Source of the DNA: Oceanimonas marisflavi
Lineage (GTDB): Bacteria; Pseudomonadota; Gammaproteobacteria; Enterobacterales; Aeromonadaceae
Reading direction: 5' to 3'
DNA: 64,000 nt
NCBI RefSeq assembly: GCF_003049725.1
Contig: NZ_QAGM01000011.1
Span: forward strand, 1-64,000
Below the pieces are notes generated by a model. That model did no database searches. It was not told the DNA's origin and was given only the letters and a program-made list of their open reading frames with translations. The translations under genes and the position numbers were made by a program. Shown here piece after piece: positions 44,467 through 53,465 of this stretch. Position 1 is the stretch's first letter, and each line of letters opens with the position of its first letter.

Positions 44467-44819
44467 GGCCGGAACTCCGCCCAGGTTTTGGGGGTTTCCG
44501 ACACGGCCACGGCGCTTACCTCGGGCCAGCGCGCCCGCGCCCAGTCATACAGGTGCTTGGCCAGCCGTTCGGCGGTGGTGCACTCGTCCCCCAGCACCTC
44601 GTTGAGGTGACGGTGATCGAGCTGGTCGTCGATATAGTCCTTGAACGCCTTGAGTTCGAGGTAGTCGCGTACAAAGCCGTACTGATCGAGCTGCTCGCTC
44701 TGCAGCTCGATCACCACCACATAGTTGTGACCGTGCAGCCGGGCACAGGGGTGCCAGTCGGGCATTTGCTTGAGCTGGTGGGAAGCGGAGAAATGAAACT
44801 CTTTTTTGATGGTATACAT
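44463..44819 (-). CDS. queD: 6-carboxytetrahydropterin synthase
   Basis: QueD converts dihydroneopterin triphosphate to 6-carboxy-5,6,7,8-tetrahydropterin. The 118-aa protein shows zinc-binding histidines 14, 29 and 31 (FSASHQL and RLHGHNY) and catalytic Cys25 (HPCARL). ATG at 44819 is chosen because it matches the family N-terminus (MYTIKKEFHFSASH). It shares one base with the queC stop (TAATG). Queuosine is placed at the wobble position of tRNAs with GUN anticodons, which includes the tRNA-Asn (GTT) found earlier in the window. Confidence 0.94.
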   Translation of the reverse strand: MYTIKKEFHFSASHQLKQMPDWHPCARLHGHNYVVVIELQSEQLDQYGFVRDYLELKAFKDYIDDQLDHRHLNEVLGDECTTAERLAKHLYDWARARWPEVSAVAVSETPKTWAEFRP

Positions 44820-45514
44820 TACTTCGCCCTCGCCACCGCATCGCGCCAGAACTGATCGTCCTGATAGGGCGTGGTGTCGCTTACGCCGGCCAGCGCCATG
44901 GCTTCGATGCGCTCCACGCAGGTGCCGCAACGGCCGCAGTGAATGTCACCGCCTTCGTAGCAGGACCAGGTCTCGGCCACCGGCACATTAAAGCGGGCAG
45001 CGTCCCGGGCGATCTCGGTCTTGTCGGCGTCCACATAGGGCGCCAGCAGCGCCACCTCGGCCACACCGTCGAGGGCGCGCGCCTGCATCTCGCCAAACAG
45101 GCGAATAAAGTCGGGGCGACAGTCGGGATAAATAAAGTGATCGCCACCGTGCACCGCCAGCGCCACAGTATCCAGGCCGCGGGCGGCGGCCACGCCAAAG
45201 GCGATGGTGAGCATGATGGCGTTGCGGTTGGGCACCACGGTGACCTTCATGTTTTCTTCGCTGTAATGACCGTGGGGCACGTCGATGTCGTCGGTGAGTG
45301 CCGAGCCGGAGAGCTGGCGGCCGATATGGCCGATGTCCATCACCAGCTGGGGAACACCAAGGCGTTCGGCACACAGGCGTGCGGCGCCGATTTCTTTTTT
45401 GTGGCGCTGACCGTAGTCAAAGGTCAGCAGGGCGCCGAGGGAATCCTCCGCCGCCAGCCGGTAAGCGAGCGTCACGGAGTCGAATCCGCCGGAGCAGATC
45501 AGCAGTGCTTTCAT
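44819..45514 (-). CDS. queC: 7-cyano-7-deazaguanine synthase
   Basis: QueC converts 7-carboxy-7-deazaguanine to preQ0 with ATP and ammonia. The 231-aa protein has the PP-loop SGGFDS (8-13) and a C-terminal zinc site at Cys185, 193, 196 and 199 (CYEGGDIHCGRCGTC). ATG at 45514 follows AAGGA, which is part of the preQ1 riboswitch. A 19-residue upstream frame is rejected. First gene of the queCDE operon. Confidence 0.95.
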   Translation of the reverse strand: MKALLICSGGFDSVTLAYRLAAEDSLGALLTFDYGQRHKKEIGAARLCAERLGVPQLVMDIGHIGRQLSGSALTDDIDVPHGHYSEENMKVTVVPNRNAIMLTIAFGVAAARGLDTVALAVHGGDHFIYPDCRPDFIRLFGEMQARALDGVAEVALLAPYVDADKTEIARDAARFNVPVAETWSCYEGGDIHCGRCGTCVERIEAMALAGVSDTTPYQDDQFWRDAVARAK

Positions 45515-45520
45515 AGGTTG

Positions 45521-45556
45521 TGTCCTTGTTTTGTCCGGGTAGGCTGCGACCGGGTA
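45521..45556 (-). ncRNA. preQ1 class I riboswitch controlling queCDE
   Basis: On the minus strand the leader reads ACCCGGTCGCAGCC, TACCCGG, then ACAAAACAAGGA. This closely follows the compact preQ1-I aptamer of the Thermoanaerobacter tengcongensis type (GGGTCGCAG...ACCCC...AACAAAACAAGG). The Shine-Dalgarno AAGGA (45523-45527) is the 3' part of the aptamer, 8 nt before the queC ATG. Binding would hide it and block translation. Confidence 0.82.
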
Positions 45557-45600
45557 AAAAGCGATGGGCATTTTAACGCTGTGGGCAGGAAGCGCAAGTC

Positions 45601-45652
45601 TGGGGACTGGGGACTGGGGAGTTCTAATCCCTACTCCCTATTCCCTGCTCCC
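45601..45652. repeat. repeat family B, copy 2
   Basis: A G-rich block of GGGGACT units (45602-45620) is followed by a C-rich block of TCCCTA/TTCCCTG units (45628-45652). This is the same vocabulary as 5259-5315, arranged so the two blocks can partly pair. It sits between the queC leader and the ppsA terminator. Confidence 0.65.
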
Positions 45653-45655
45653 TTT

Positions 45656-45681
45656 TAATAAAAAGGGCACCGAAGTGCCCT
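45656..45681 (-). terminator. intrinsic terminator of ppsA
   Basis: On the minus strand AGGGCAC-TTCG-GTGCCCT, a stable tetraloop hairpin, is followed by TTTTTATT. It lies 24 bp past the ppsA stop. Confidence 0.9.
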
Positions 45682-45704
45682 GTATATACTCAAATCATCA
45701 AATG

Positions 45705-48080
45705 TTACTTCCCGGCGTGCTTCGCCAGATACAGCCAGGTGTCGATCACTGTGTCCGGGTTGAGGGACACGGAGTCGATGCCCTGCTCCACCAGCCAGGC
45801 GGCGAAGTCGGCGTGATCCGACGGGCCCTGACCGCAAATGCCCACGTACTTGCCGGCCTTGCGGGCGGCCTGAATGGCCATGGCCAGCAGCGCCTTCACC
45901 GCCTCATCGCGCTCGTCAAAGGAGCCCGCCACCAGACCGGAATCCCGATCCAGACCCAGTGTGAGCTGGGTCATGTCGTTGGAGCCGATGGAGAAGCCGT
46001 CAAAGTAGTTGAGGAACTTGTCGGCCAGCAGGGCGTTGGACGGCAGCTCGCACATCATGATCACACGAAGACCGTTTTCACCGCGCTTGAGGCCGTTCTC
46101 GCCAAGAATGTCGATCACCGACGCGGCCTCGTTCAAGGTGCGCACGAAGGGGATCATGATCTCGACGTTGGTCAGGCCCATGTCTTCACGCACCCGCTTC
46201 ATCGCCTCGCATTCCATGGCAAAGCAGTCCTGGAAGTCTTCGGAGATGTAACGGGACGCACCACGGAAGCCCAGCATGGGGTTTTCCTCGTCCGGCTCGT
46301 AGGCGTCGCCGCCGAGCAGGTTGGCGTATTCGTTCGACTTGAAGTCGGACATGCGCACAATCACCCGCTCCGGCCAGAAGGCGGAAGCCAGGGTGGCGAT
46401 GCCTTCGGTCAGCTTGGCCACGAAGAATTCCCGCGGGCTGTCGTAGCCGGCGATGATCTCGTCGATTTTGAGCTTGAGCTCGGGGCTTTCGTTGTCGTAG
46501 TTGAGCAGCGCCTTGGGGTGCACGCCGATCATGCGGTTGATGATAAATTCCAGCCGCGCCAGGCCTACGCCGGCATTGGGCAGCTGGGCAAAGTCAAAGG
46601 CCCGGTCCGGGTTGCCCACGTTCATCATCACCTTTACCGGCGAGGCGGGCATGGATCCCACTTCCGAGGTGTTGACGCTGAACTCCAGCTTGCCGTTGTA
46701 GATATAACCGGTGTCGCCTTCGGCACAGGATACGGTCACCTGCTGACCATCCTTTACCAGCTCGGTGGCGTTGCCGCAGCCCACCACGGCAGGAATGCCG
46801 AGCTCGCGGGCAATAATGGCGGCGTGACAGGTACGTCCGCCCCGGTTGGTGACGATGGCGGCGGCCCGCTTCATGATCGGCTCCCAGTCCGGGTCGGTCA
46901 TGTCGGTCACCAGTACGTCGCCGGCCTTGATTTCGTCCATCTGATCGATGCTGTCGATCACCTTGGCGGTACCGGCACCAATCTTGTGGCCGATGGCCCG
47001 GCCTTCGGCAATGACATCGCCTTGCTGGCTGAGGGCAAAACGCTCCAGCACGTTGGCGTCCTGACGGCTGCGTACGGTTTCCGGACGAGCCTGAACTATG
47101 TAGAGCTTGCCGTCCACACCGTCCTTGGCCCACTCGATGTCCATGGGGCGGCCGTAGTGCTTTTCGATGATCATGGCCTGCTTGGCCAGCTCCATTACCT
47201 CGTCGTTGGTGAGGGAGAACTGACGGCGCTCTTCCCGGCTGGTTTCCTTGATGTCCACCTGCTTGCCCAGTTCGGCGCCGCCGGCGTAAATCATCTTCTG
47301 CAGCTTGGAGCCCAGGGTCTTGCGCACCACCGCCGGACGACCGGCCTTGAGGGTGGGCTTGTGCACGTAGAACTCGTCGGGGTTGACCGCACCCTGCACC
47401 ACCATTTCGCCCAGGCCCCAGGCGGAGGTCACGAACACCACCTGATCAAAGCCGGACTCGGTGTCCAGAGTGAACATGACGCCAGAGGCGGCGATATCGG
47501 AGCGCACCATGCGCTGAATGCCCGCCGACAGCGCCACGCCCTTGTGGTCGTAGCCCTGATGCACCCGGTAGGAAATGGCGCGATCGTTGAACAGAGACGC
47601 AAACACATGCTTGACGGCTTCCCGGACTGCATCCAGGCCGCGCACGTTGAGGAAGGTTTCCTGCTGGCCGGCAAAGGAAGCGTCGGGCATGTCTTCGGCG
47701 GTGGCTGAAGAACGCACCGCGAACGACGCTTCGTCACCGGCCTTGCCGGCCAGCTCGCCATAGGCGTCGCGAATGGCCGCTTCCAGCTCGGGCTGGAAAG
47801 GCGTGTCAATTACCCACTGACGAATGGTCCTGCCGGCCTCGCCGAGGGCAGCGATGTTGTCCACATCCAGCTTGTCGAGCAGATCGTGAATACGATCATT
47901 CAGCCCGCTCTGCTCGAGAAATTCGTTAAAGGCAAAGGCGGTGGTCGCAAAGCCACCGGGCACGGATACTCCGGCGCCGGCCAGCTGACTGATCATCTCG
48001 CCCAGTGAGGCATTCTTGCCGCCAACCCGGTCCACGTCGTTCATGCCGAGCTGCTCGTACCAAATCACATATTCCTGCAC
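45705..48080 (-). CDS. ppsA: phosphoenolpyruvate synthase
   Basis: PpsA makes phosphoenolpyruvate from pyruvate and ATP for gluconeogenesis. The 791-aa protein has the N-terminal ATP-grasp region ([19 protein letters not shown]), the phospho-histidine swivelling domain with catalytic His in [15 protein letters not shown], and the C-terminal PEP/pyruvate barrel with [15 protein letters not shown]. Of two in-frame GTG codons I chose 48080, as GGAG lies 8 nt upstream of it and only 2 nt upstream of the other. Divergent from its regulator gene ppsR. Confidence 0.96.
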   Translation of the reverse strand: MQEYVIWYEQLGMNDVDRVGGKNASLGEMISQLAGAGVSVPGGFATTAFAFNEFLEQSGLNDRIHDLLDKLDVDNIAALGEAGRTIRQWVIDTPFQPELEAAIRDAYGELAGKAGDEASFAVRSSATAEDMPDASFAGQQETFLNVRGLDAVREAVKHVFASLFNDRAISYRVHQGYDHKGVALSAGIQRMVRSDIAASGVMFTLDTESGFDQVVFVTSAWGLGEMVVQGAVNPDEFYVHKPTLKAGRPAVVRKTLGSKLQKMIYAGGAELGKQVDIKETSREERRQFSLTNDEVMELAKQAMIIEKHYGRPMDIEWAKDGVDGKLYIVQARPETVRSRQDANVLERFALSQQGDVIAEGRAIGHKIGAGTAKVIDSIDQMDEIKAGDVLVTDMTDPDWEPIMKRAAAIVTNRGGRTCHAAIIARELGIPAVVGCGNATELVKDGQQVTVSCAEGDTGYIYNGKLEFSVNTSEVGSMPASPVKVMMNVGNPDRAFDFAQLPNAGVGLARLEFIINRMIGVHPKALLNYDNESPELKLKIDEIIAGYDSPREFFVAKLTEGIATLASAFWPERVIVRMSDFKSNEYANLLGGDAYEPDEENPMLGFRGASRYISEDFQDCFAMECEAMKRVREDMGLTNVEIMIPFVRTLNEAASVIDILGENGLKRGENGLRVIMMCELPSNALLADKFLNYFDGFSIGSNDMTQLTLGLDRDSGLVAGSFDERDEAVKALLAMAIQAARKAGKYVGICGQGPSDHADFAAWLVEQGIDSVSLNPDTVIDTWLYLAKHAGK

Positions 48081-48264
48081 TGCCACGTCTCCACAAAAGT
48101 TGTTTCGGGATATCCGTATCGCTTGATTTCGGTGTGAAGGCAGGCCACCGAATGATGTTGTTATTGTGTGGTGTGCCCGCACTGGAAATGATTCTACAAT
48201 GGCCTCGAAAAGCGGGTAAACGCCCTGCCCGCATCAATACGCGAAAGTGAGATCTGGAGGCCCT

Positions 48265-49077
48265 GTGCACACGGTTTTTTATGTTTCTGATGGGACGGCG
48301 ATCACAGCCGAAGTGTTTGGTCATGCCGTACTGAGCCAGTTTCCCCTGCCCTTTGAGCAAGTTACCTTTCCCTTTGTGGAAGACGAAGACAAGGCCCGGG
48401 CGGTGCGGGAACGCATCAACAACAGCTTTCACCAGAGCGGCAAACGCCCCCTGGTGTTTCACACCATTATCGACGACAGGCTGCGCAGCATCATCACAGC
48501 CAGTGAGGCCATGTGCTACGACTTTCTCAATACCTTTGTTGCTCCCATCGAGCAGCAGCTGGGCGTGAAGGCCGAACCCCGCGCCCACCGCTCCCACAGC
48601 ATTGCCAACAAGCACAACTATGATCTGCGCATCGATGCGGTGAACTACGCCCTGGACAACGACGACGGTGTCACCACCAAGGAGTATGACGAGGCCGACA
48701 TTATCCTGGTGGGCGTATCCCGCTGCGGCAAGACCCCCACCAGCCTGTATCTGGCGCTGCAGTTCGGCATTCGGGTAGCCAATTATCCGTTTATCGATCA
48801 GGACATGCAGCAAATGAATCTGCCGGCGGCCCTCAAGGCCAATCGCCACAAACTGTTTGGCCTCACCATAGACGCCAACCGGCTGCAGGAGATTCGTCAG
48901 CGTCGCCGGGCCGACAGCCGCTACGCCACCATAGAGCAGTGCCGGTTCGAGCTGGGCCAGGTGGAGCGGCTGTTTCGCATGGAAGCCATTCCCTTTATCG
49001 ACACCACCTTTCACTCGGTGGAAGAAATCTCGGTCAAGATACTGGAGCGCACCGGCATACGCCGCAAAATTTACTAA
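48265..49077 (+). CDS. ppsR: PEP synthase regulatory protein (DUF299 kinase/pyrophosphorylase)
   Basis: PpsR inactivates PEP synthase by ADP-dependent threonine phosphorylation and reactivates it by Pi-dependent removal. The 270-aa protein shows the family N-terminus [18 protein letters not shown] and the P-loop GVSRCGKT (150-157). The GTG start follows GGAGG; a six-residue extension is dropped. The divergent ppsA-ppsR pair shares a 184-bp promoter region. Confidence 0.95.
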   Translation: MHTVFYVSDGTAITAEVFGHAVLSQFPLPFEQVTFPFVEDEDKARAVRERINNSFHQSGKRPLVFHTIIDDRLRSIITASEAMCYDFLNTFVAPIEQQLGVKAEPRAHRSHSIANKHNYDLRIDAVNYALDNDDGVTTKEYDEADIILVGVSRCGKTPTSLYLALQFGIRVANYPFIDQDMQQMNLPAALKANRHKLFGLTIDANRLQEIRQRRRADSRYATIEQCRFELGQVERLFRMEAIPFIDTTFHSVEEISVKILERTGIRRKIY

Positions 49078-49186
49078 GGCAAACACCGCATTGATCCAGC
49101 ACAAAAACCTGAGAGCCAAAACACGTTCTCGCTCTCAAATATGAACAAAATATTGATTTGGTGTTTACAAAAATGTATACATTGAT

Positions 49187-49206
49187 CCCCGTGATTAACC
49201 ACGGGG
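49187..49206. promoter_or_regulatory. short hairpin in the ppsR-permease gap
   Basis: CCCCGTG-ATTAAC-CACGGGG forms a perfect 7-bp stem in the 274-bp gap before the permease gene. It is not followed by a T run. It may end the ppsR transcript or be part of the permease leader. No riboswitch family is recognised. Confidence 0.4.
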
Positions 49207-49351
49207 TCAACCACCCCATGAATTGACCACAAATTGAGTCATCACCGGGCTCAAACACTGCGGTGTGGTTCTGTCAGCCTTTATATAACCAGATAACGAC
49301 GGCGGGCAGTGAACAACAACTTACTTGAGCAACCCTCAGGGACTTATTGCA

Positions 49352-50770
49352 ATGAAACACAGCCAAAGCAAATCGGTATTCGATTACTACGGCAAGCCGT
49401 CTTTCGGTAAAGCACTGCCGCTCTCCTTCCAGCATATTCTGGCAATGATCATGGGCGCAGTGACGCCGCCGCTGATCGTGGCGGGTGTGGCCGGTGCCAA
49501 CGCCCAGGAAACCATGATGCTGGTGCAAATCGCCCTGCTGTTCTCGGGTTTGTCTACCCTGCTGCAGTTGTTCCCCGTCGGCCGTTTCGGTGCCGGCGTA
49601 CCCACCATCTTTGGTGTGGGCTTCGCCTATGTTCCTTCTCTGATCGCCATCGGCAGCGTATACGGTCTTCCCGGTATCTTCGGCGCCCAGATCGCCGGTG
49701 GTATCGCCATGCTGGTGGTGGGCCTGTTCATCAAGCAGATCCGTCATCTGTTCCCGCCCGTGGTGGCCGGTACCGTGGTACTGGTCATCGGCCTGTCCCT
49801 GTATGACATCGCCATCAAGTACATGGCCGGCAGCGGCAATGTGGCCGCCGACGGCTTTGGCAGCGCGCAAAACTGGCTGGTGGGCATCACCACCCTGGCC
49901 GTGGTACTGCTGTGCTCCCAGTTCGGCAAGGGCTACCTGCGCCTGGCCGCCATTATTGTGGGCATTCTGGTGGGTTACGCCATTTCCTTCTTCTTTGGCA
50001 TGGTCGATTTCGCCAAAATGGATGCCGCTCCCTGGGTGATGGTACCCACGCCCTTTGCCATCGGCATTGAGTTCCACGCCTCTGCGGTGATCTCCATGGT
50101 GGTGATCTGTATCGTCAACTCGGTACAGACCATCGGTGACCTCTCTGCCACCACAGTAGGCGGCATGAACCGCGAGCTGAAAGACAAGGAGCTGTCCGGT
50201 GGACTGCTGGGCAACGGCCTGTGCACCCTGGTTGGCGCCATCTTCGGTGGCCTGCCCACCGCCTCCTTCAGCCAGAACGTGGGCATCGTGGCCATGACCA
50301 AGGTGATCAGCCGCTATGTACTGGGCATTGCCGCCGTGTTCCTGGTGATTGCCGGCCTGCTGCCCAAGTTTGGTGCCGCCATGACCACCATTCCCTACCC
50401 GGTGCTGGGTGGTGCGACCATCATCGTGTTCGGCATGATCACCATGACCGGTATTCAGCTGCTGGTGAAGGACGAGCTGTCTTCCCGCAACATCACCATA
50501 GTGGCACTGGCCGTGGCATTGGCCATGGGCATCAACGCCGTGCCCGAAGCCATTGCCCAGCTGGGTGACACCGCCCGCATGCTGATCGGCTCACCGGTGA
50601 TTGTGGCCGCCACCGTTGCCTTTGTGCTGAACATGGTGCTGCCCAAGAAATCACTGCAGGACGAAGCCCGCGAGCGTGAGGAAATTGAGCGCCAGATGAA
50701 CCAGGGCACTTCCAAGTCCGATGCCAAGAATGACAACGCCCAGCTGCGCGAGGCCAACGCCAGCAATTGA
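49352..50770 (+). CDS. NCS2 family nucleobase permease, probably xanthine/uric acid type
   Basis: The 472-aa inner-membrane protein has about 14 hydrophobic segments. It begins with the family start ALPLSFQHILAMIMGAVTPPLIVAG. The signature region GGLPTASFSQNVGIVAMTKVISRY has QNVG, as in xanthine/urate carriers, rather than the uracil-type form. A charged cytoplasmic tail follows. The ATG at 49352 is chosen (AGGGA about 9 nt upstream) over a TTG nine codons earlier. Substrate is inferred from the motif only. It ends at a strong terminator. Confidence 0.87.
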   Translation: MKHSQSKSVFDYYGKPSFGKALPLSFQHILAMIMGAVTPPLIVAGVAGANAQETMMLVQIALLFSGLSTLLQLFPVGRFGAGVPTIFGVGFAYVPSLIAIGSVYGLPGIFGAQIAGGIAMLVVGLFIKQIRHLFPPVVAGTVVLVIGLSLYDIAIKYMAGSGNVAADGFGSAQNWLVGITTLAVVLLCSQFGKGYLRLAAIIVGILVGYAISFFFGMVDFAKMDAAPWVMVPTPFAIGIEFHASAVISMVVICIVNSVQTIGDLSATTVGGMNRELKDKELSGGLLGNGLCTLVGAIFGGLPTASFSQNVGIVAMTKVISRYVLGIAAVFLVIAGLLPKFGAAMTTIPYPVLGGATIIVFGMITMTGIQLLVKDELSSRNITIVALAVALAMGINAVPEAIAQLGDTARMLIGSPVIVAATVAFVLNMVLPKKSLQDEAREREEIERQMNQGTSKSDAKNDNAQLREANASN

Positions 50771-50814
50771 AAGGGTAAGCCTTCGGGCAAGGATGAAAAT
50801 CCATAGCTGATAAG

Positions 50815-50841
50815 AAAGCCGGTCGAATGACCGGCTTTTTT
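50815..50841. terminator. bidirectional terminator after the permease gene
   Basis: AAGCCGGTC-GAAT-GACCGGCTT followed by six T, with an A run on the other side, lies between the convergent permease and ovoA genes. Confidence 0.9.
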
Positions 50842-50858
50842 GCATCTGATGTAACGGC

Positions 50859-52973
50859 TTACTTCAGTCGCCAGACCGTCATTTCGGCCAGGGTATGCTG
50901 GAACTTGCGCCGGGTTTCCCGGATCACAAAGGGAATATCCTGCCGGGCCTCCAGCTCAAAGCGCTCGCCCAGCAGCGCTTTCAGGCCATCCAGCGTCGTA
51001 AAATTCTCGCCGTTGACCTTGATGCCGCCCAGCCATTTGGCTTTCGGCGTGTATTCTTCCAGCCAGGTATAGGGCGAGGTCAGCACCAGGCAGCCACCGG
51101 CATTGAGCCGTTCATGCACCTGAGCCAGAAACGCCGCCGGATCATACAGGCGGTCAATCAGGTTGCCGCAGAAAATGAGGTCATATCCGGTGAAACGGGA
51201 CTTCAGATTGTGAGCATCGCCCTGCACAAATTCGATACGGTCGGCCACACTGGCATAGCCCATTTGTTCAAGACTGGCTTCTCTGAACTCCACCAGCTCG
51301 CCCTCGGTGGGAATGGCAAAGCGTGTCTGACCGTTTTCCTGCAGTTGAACACCATGCTGAATAAAGCGGGCAGAAAAGTCGATGCCGTCCACCCGGTCAA
51401 AGTGGCGCGCCAGCTCAAAACTGGCCCGGCCCACCGAGCACCCCAGATCCAGCGCCCGGCCCTTGCTCACATGCGGCAGGTGCCCCAGCAGCGCATTGAC
51501 ACAGGCCACCGGATAGTTGGGCACGCCGAAATACGCATCCCCATAGTGAAATTCCAGATACTGAGCGACCAGCTCGTCGGTTTCATAGGTGTTGACGGGT
51601 TCCACGGGGACCTCTGGGTTATCGGATTCAATGTAACGAAAGCCGGCATGCTGAAAGAAGTGCCGGCGAAAGGCATAGCGGGAATGGCGGGTGGCTTCGT
51701 TGCCGGTGGAGATCCAGGAGCCCCCCTTGATCAGGTTGTGCCGGTTATCAAAGGTCGGCGTCGAGAAATCATCGTACAGCGGATGCACCTCAAAACCGGG
51801 AAAGCCGTCAATGGGGGTTTCGGTCCACTGCCAGACGTTGCCGGTAATGTCATAAATGCCATCACACTCAAAACGGTTCACCGGGCAGGACGAGGCGTAA
51901 TACTCCAGGTTGATATTGCCCGGCGCTCGCTCCCAGTCGGGCTGATCGGCGTCGATGCGCTCACGCAACAAGGTCCATTCGGCCTCGGTGGGCAGGCGAA
52001 TGTGCGTGCCGGTTTGCGCCGCCTTCCAGTTGCAGAAGGCCCTGGCTTCCAGGTAGTTCACCTCCACCGGCCAGTCCAGCGGCAGGGGCACTTCTTCCAG
52101 CAGGTTGCGCTGCCAGTATTCGCCGTTCCGCTCCAGCCAGAAGCGGGGCATGGCAGCCTGGGTATAATTCAGCCACTGGCGCCCTTCATCGGTCCAGTAT
52201 TCCGGCTTTTGATAACCACCATCCTTTACAAAGGCCGAGTATTCGCCATTGGACACCAGATAGCGGGATACCCGGTAAGGCTGCACCTCCACGGTTTTGC
52301 TGCCGTATTCGTTATCCCAGCCATAGGTGGCGGCCGAGGCCGGCTTGCCCAGGGTAATGGTGCTGCCGGCCACCGGCAGCAGGGTGTTCTGTGGCGCCGG
52401 GCCGGAGTCGGCGCAGGGCGCCCACAGTGAATGAGGTGTGAGCTGGTTCAGGGGCAGCATGCGCATGATCACCGAGGAGGTTTCCAGGTGTATGCGCTCG
52501 TGCTCAATGCCCATCAACACCATCCAGGCGGCCGAGTCCTGGGTAATGGGCAGGGTCAGCGGCATGTCGCGAATAAAACCATCTACCGTTTCCCGCACCC
52601 GGTTGCGGTAGTCCCGGGTGTGGGCCAGGCTGGGCCAGTCGTAGTGTGCGTCGTTGAGATCGTCCCAGGACATTTCATCCACGCCGATGGCGAACATGGA
52701 CTCCAGCCGCTCGTCGAGGCGTTCGGGCAGGTACTTGCCCAGCACCAGCTTGTTGATAAAGAACACCGCAGTATGACCAAAGTAGAAGATCAGCGGATGG
52801 CGCAGGGGCTCGGGCCGGGAATAATAGGCTTCGTCGGTGGCGATGCAGTCAAACAACGCCTCGTACAGGCTGAAGGTATGGTGAAAGTAGCGGCGGATTT
52901 CTTCCCGCTTTTGCTCCGGATCCGTACCGGTGAGCAACGGGGTTCGGGTGATGGCCTCTGCCAGTGTCTGCAT
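50859..52973 (-). CDS. ovoA: 5-histidylcysteine sulfoxide synthase / methyltransferase OvoA
   Basis: OvoA is the iron enzyme that joins cysteine and histidine with oxygen to start ovothiol synthesis. The 704-aa protein has all three parts. The first is a DinB-like N-terminal domain with probable iron ligands His67 (YFGHTAV), His158 and His162 (GIEHERIHLE). A formylglycine-generating-enzyme-like domain follows, with GNVWQWTETP and FRRHFFQHAGFRY. Last is a C-terminal SAM methyltransferase (LDLGCSVGRASFELA) that would methylate the thiohistidine. Of GTG 52991, ATG 52979 and ATG 52973 the last has AGGG at proper spacing. A lyase gene (ovoB) is not adjacent. Confidence 0.93.
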   Translation of the reverse strand: MQTLAEAITRTPLLTGTDPEQKREEIRRYFHHTFSLYEALFDCIATDEAYYSRPEPLRHPLIFYFGHTAVFFINKLVLGKYLPERLDERLESMFAIGVDEMSWDDLNDAHYDWPSLAHTRDYRNRVRETVDGFIRDMPLTLPITQDSAAWMVLMGIEHERIHLETSSVIMRMLPLNQLTPHSLWAPCADSGPAPQNTLLPVAGSTITLGKPASAATYGWDNEYGSKTVEVQPYRVSRYLVSNGEYSAFVKDGGYQKPEYWTDEGRQWLNYTQAAMPRFWLERNGEYWQRNLLEEVPLPLDWPVEVNYLEARAFCNWKAAQTGTHIRLPTEAEWTLLRERIDADQPDWERAPGNINLEYYASSCPVNRFECDGIYDITGNVWQWTETPIDGFPGFEVHPLYDDFSTPTFDNRHNLIKGGSWISTGNEATRHSRYAFRRHFFQHAGFRYIESDNPEVPVEPVNTYETDELVAQYLEFHYGDAYFGVPNYPVACVNALLGHLPHVSKGRALDLGCSVGRASFELARHFDRVDGIDFSARFIQHGVQLQENGQTRFAIPTEGELVEFREASLEQMGYASVADRIEFVQGDAHNLKSRFTGYDLIFCGNLIDRLYDPAAFLAQVHERLNAGGCLVLTSPYTWLEEYTPKAKWLGGIKVNGENFTTLDGLKALLGERFELEARQDIPFVIRETRRKFQHTLAEMTVWRLK

Positions 52974-53122
52974 GAACATGTCCCTGATCACATTTTTTTG
53001 TTTACGTTACCTTGGCGCAGGGAAAATGAGAAGCCTGCACTTGCGGTCGTTGCAGGCATTTTACGGTGGCCGGGCTTGTGCTATAACCAATCTCCCTTTT
53101 TACACAAATTACAGGAAGTATC

Positions 53123-53449
53123 ATGTCTCAAGCCGACGCCCAGTTCGATAATGTTTCCGTCGAAACTCGCGCCAATGTTTATCACGACGGCAAGGTCACC
53201 AGCCGGGTGGTGAAATTTGCCGACGGCAGCCACAAGACCCTGGGCATCATGCTGCCCGGTGAATACACCTTTGGTACCGAAGCCGCCGAGCTGATGGAAA
53301 TTACCGCCGGCGATCTGGAAGTGCAGCTGCCTGGCAGCTCCGACTGGCAGCGCATTCAGGGCGGCGAGTCCTTTGAGGTGCCCGCCAACGCCAGCTTCAA
53401 CCTCAAGGTTCACAGCCTGGTGGACTACTGCTGCTCCTACATCAAGTAA
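53123..53449 (+). CDS. ppnP: pyrimidine/purine nucleoside phosphorylase PpnP
   Basis: The 108-aa cupin-fold protein (UPF0345) splits several nucleosides with phosphate into base and ribose-1-phosphate. Family segments are visible: GKVTSRVVKFADGSHKTLGIMLPGEYTFGT and the C-terminal GGESFEVPANASFNLKV. The start follows AGGAAG. Divergent from ovoA, and convergent with the diguanylate cyclase gene 16 bp downstream. Confidence 0.94.
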   Translation: MSQADAQFDNVSVETRANVYHDGKVTSRVVKFADGSHKTLGIMLPGEYTFGTEAAELMEITAGDLEVQLPGSSDWQRIQGGESFEVPANASFNLKVHSLVDYCCSYIK

Positions 53450-53465
53450 GCGCCCGGGCCGGCAT

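Noticed and set aside
45564..47708. 714-residue plus-strand frame antisense to ppsA
   Set aside because: It is a shadow of the highly biased ppsA coding strand and starts inside repeat B. Its sequence is rich in His, Gly and Val without domain motifs.
49207..49351. Purine riboswitch before the NCS2 permease gene
   Set aside because: A TTTATATAAC stretch looked suggestive, but the conserved loops of the purine aptamer are not present.
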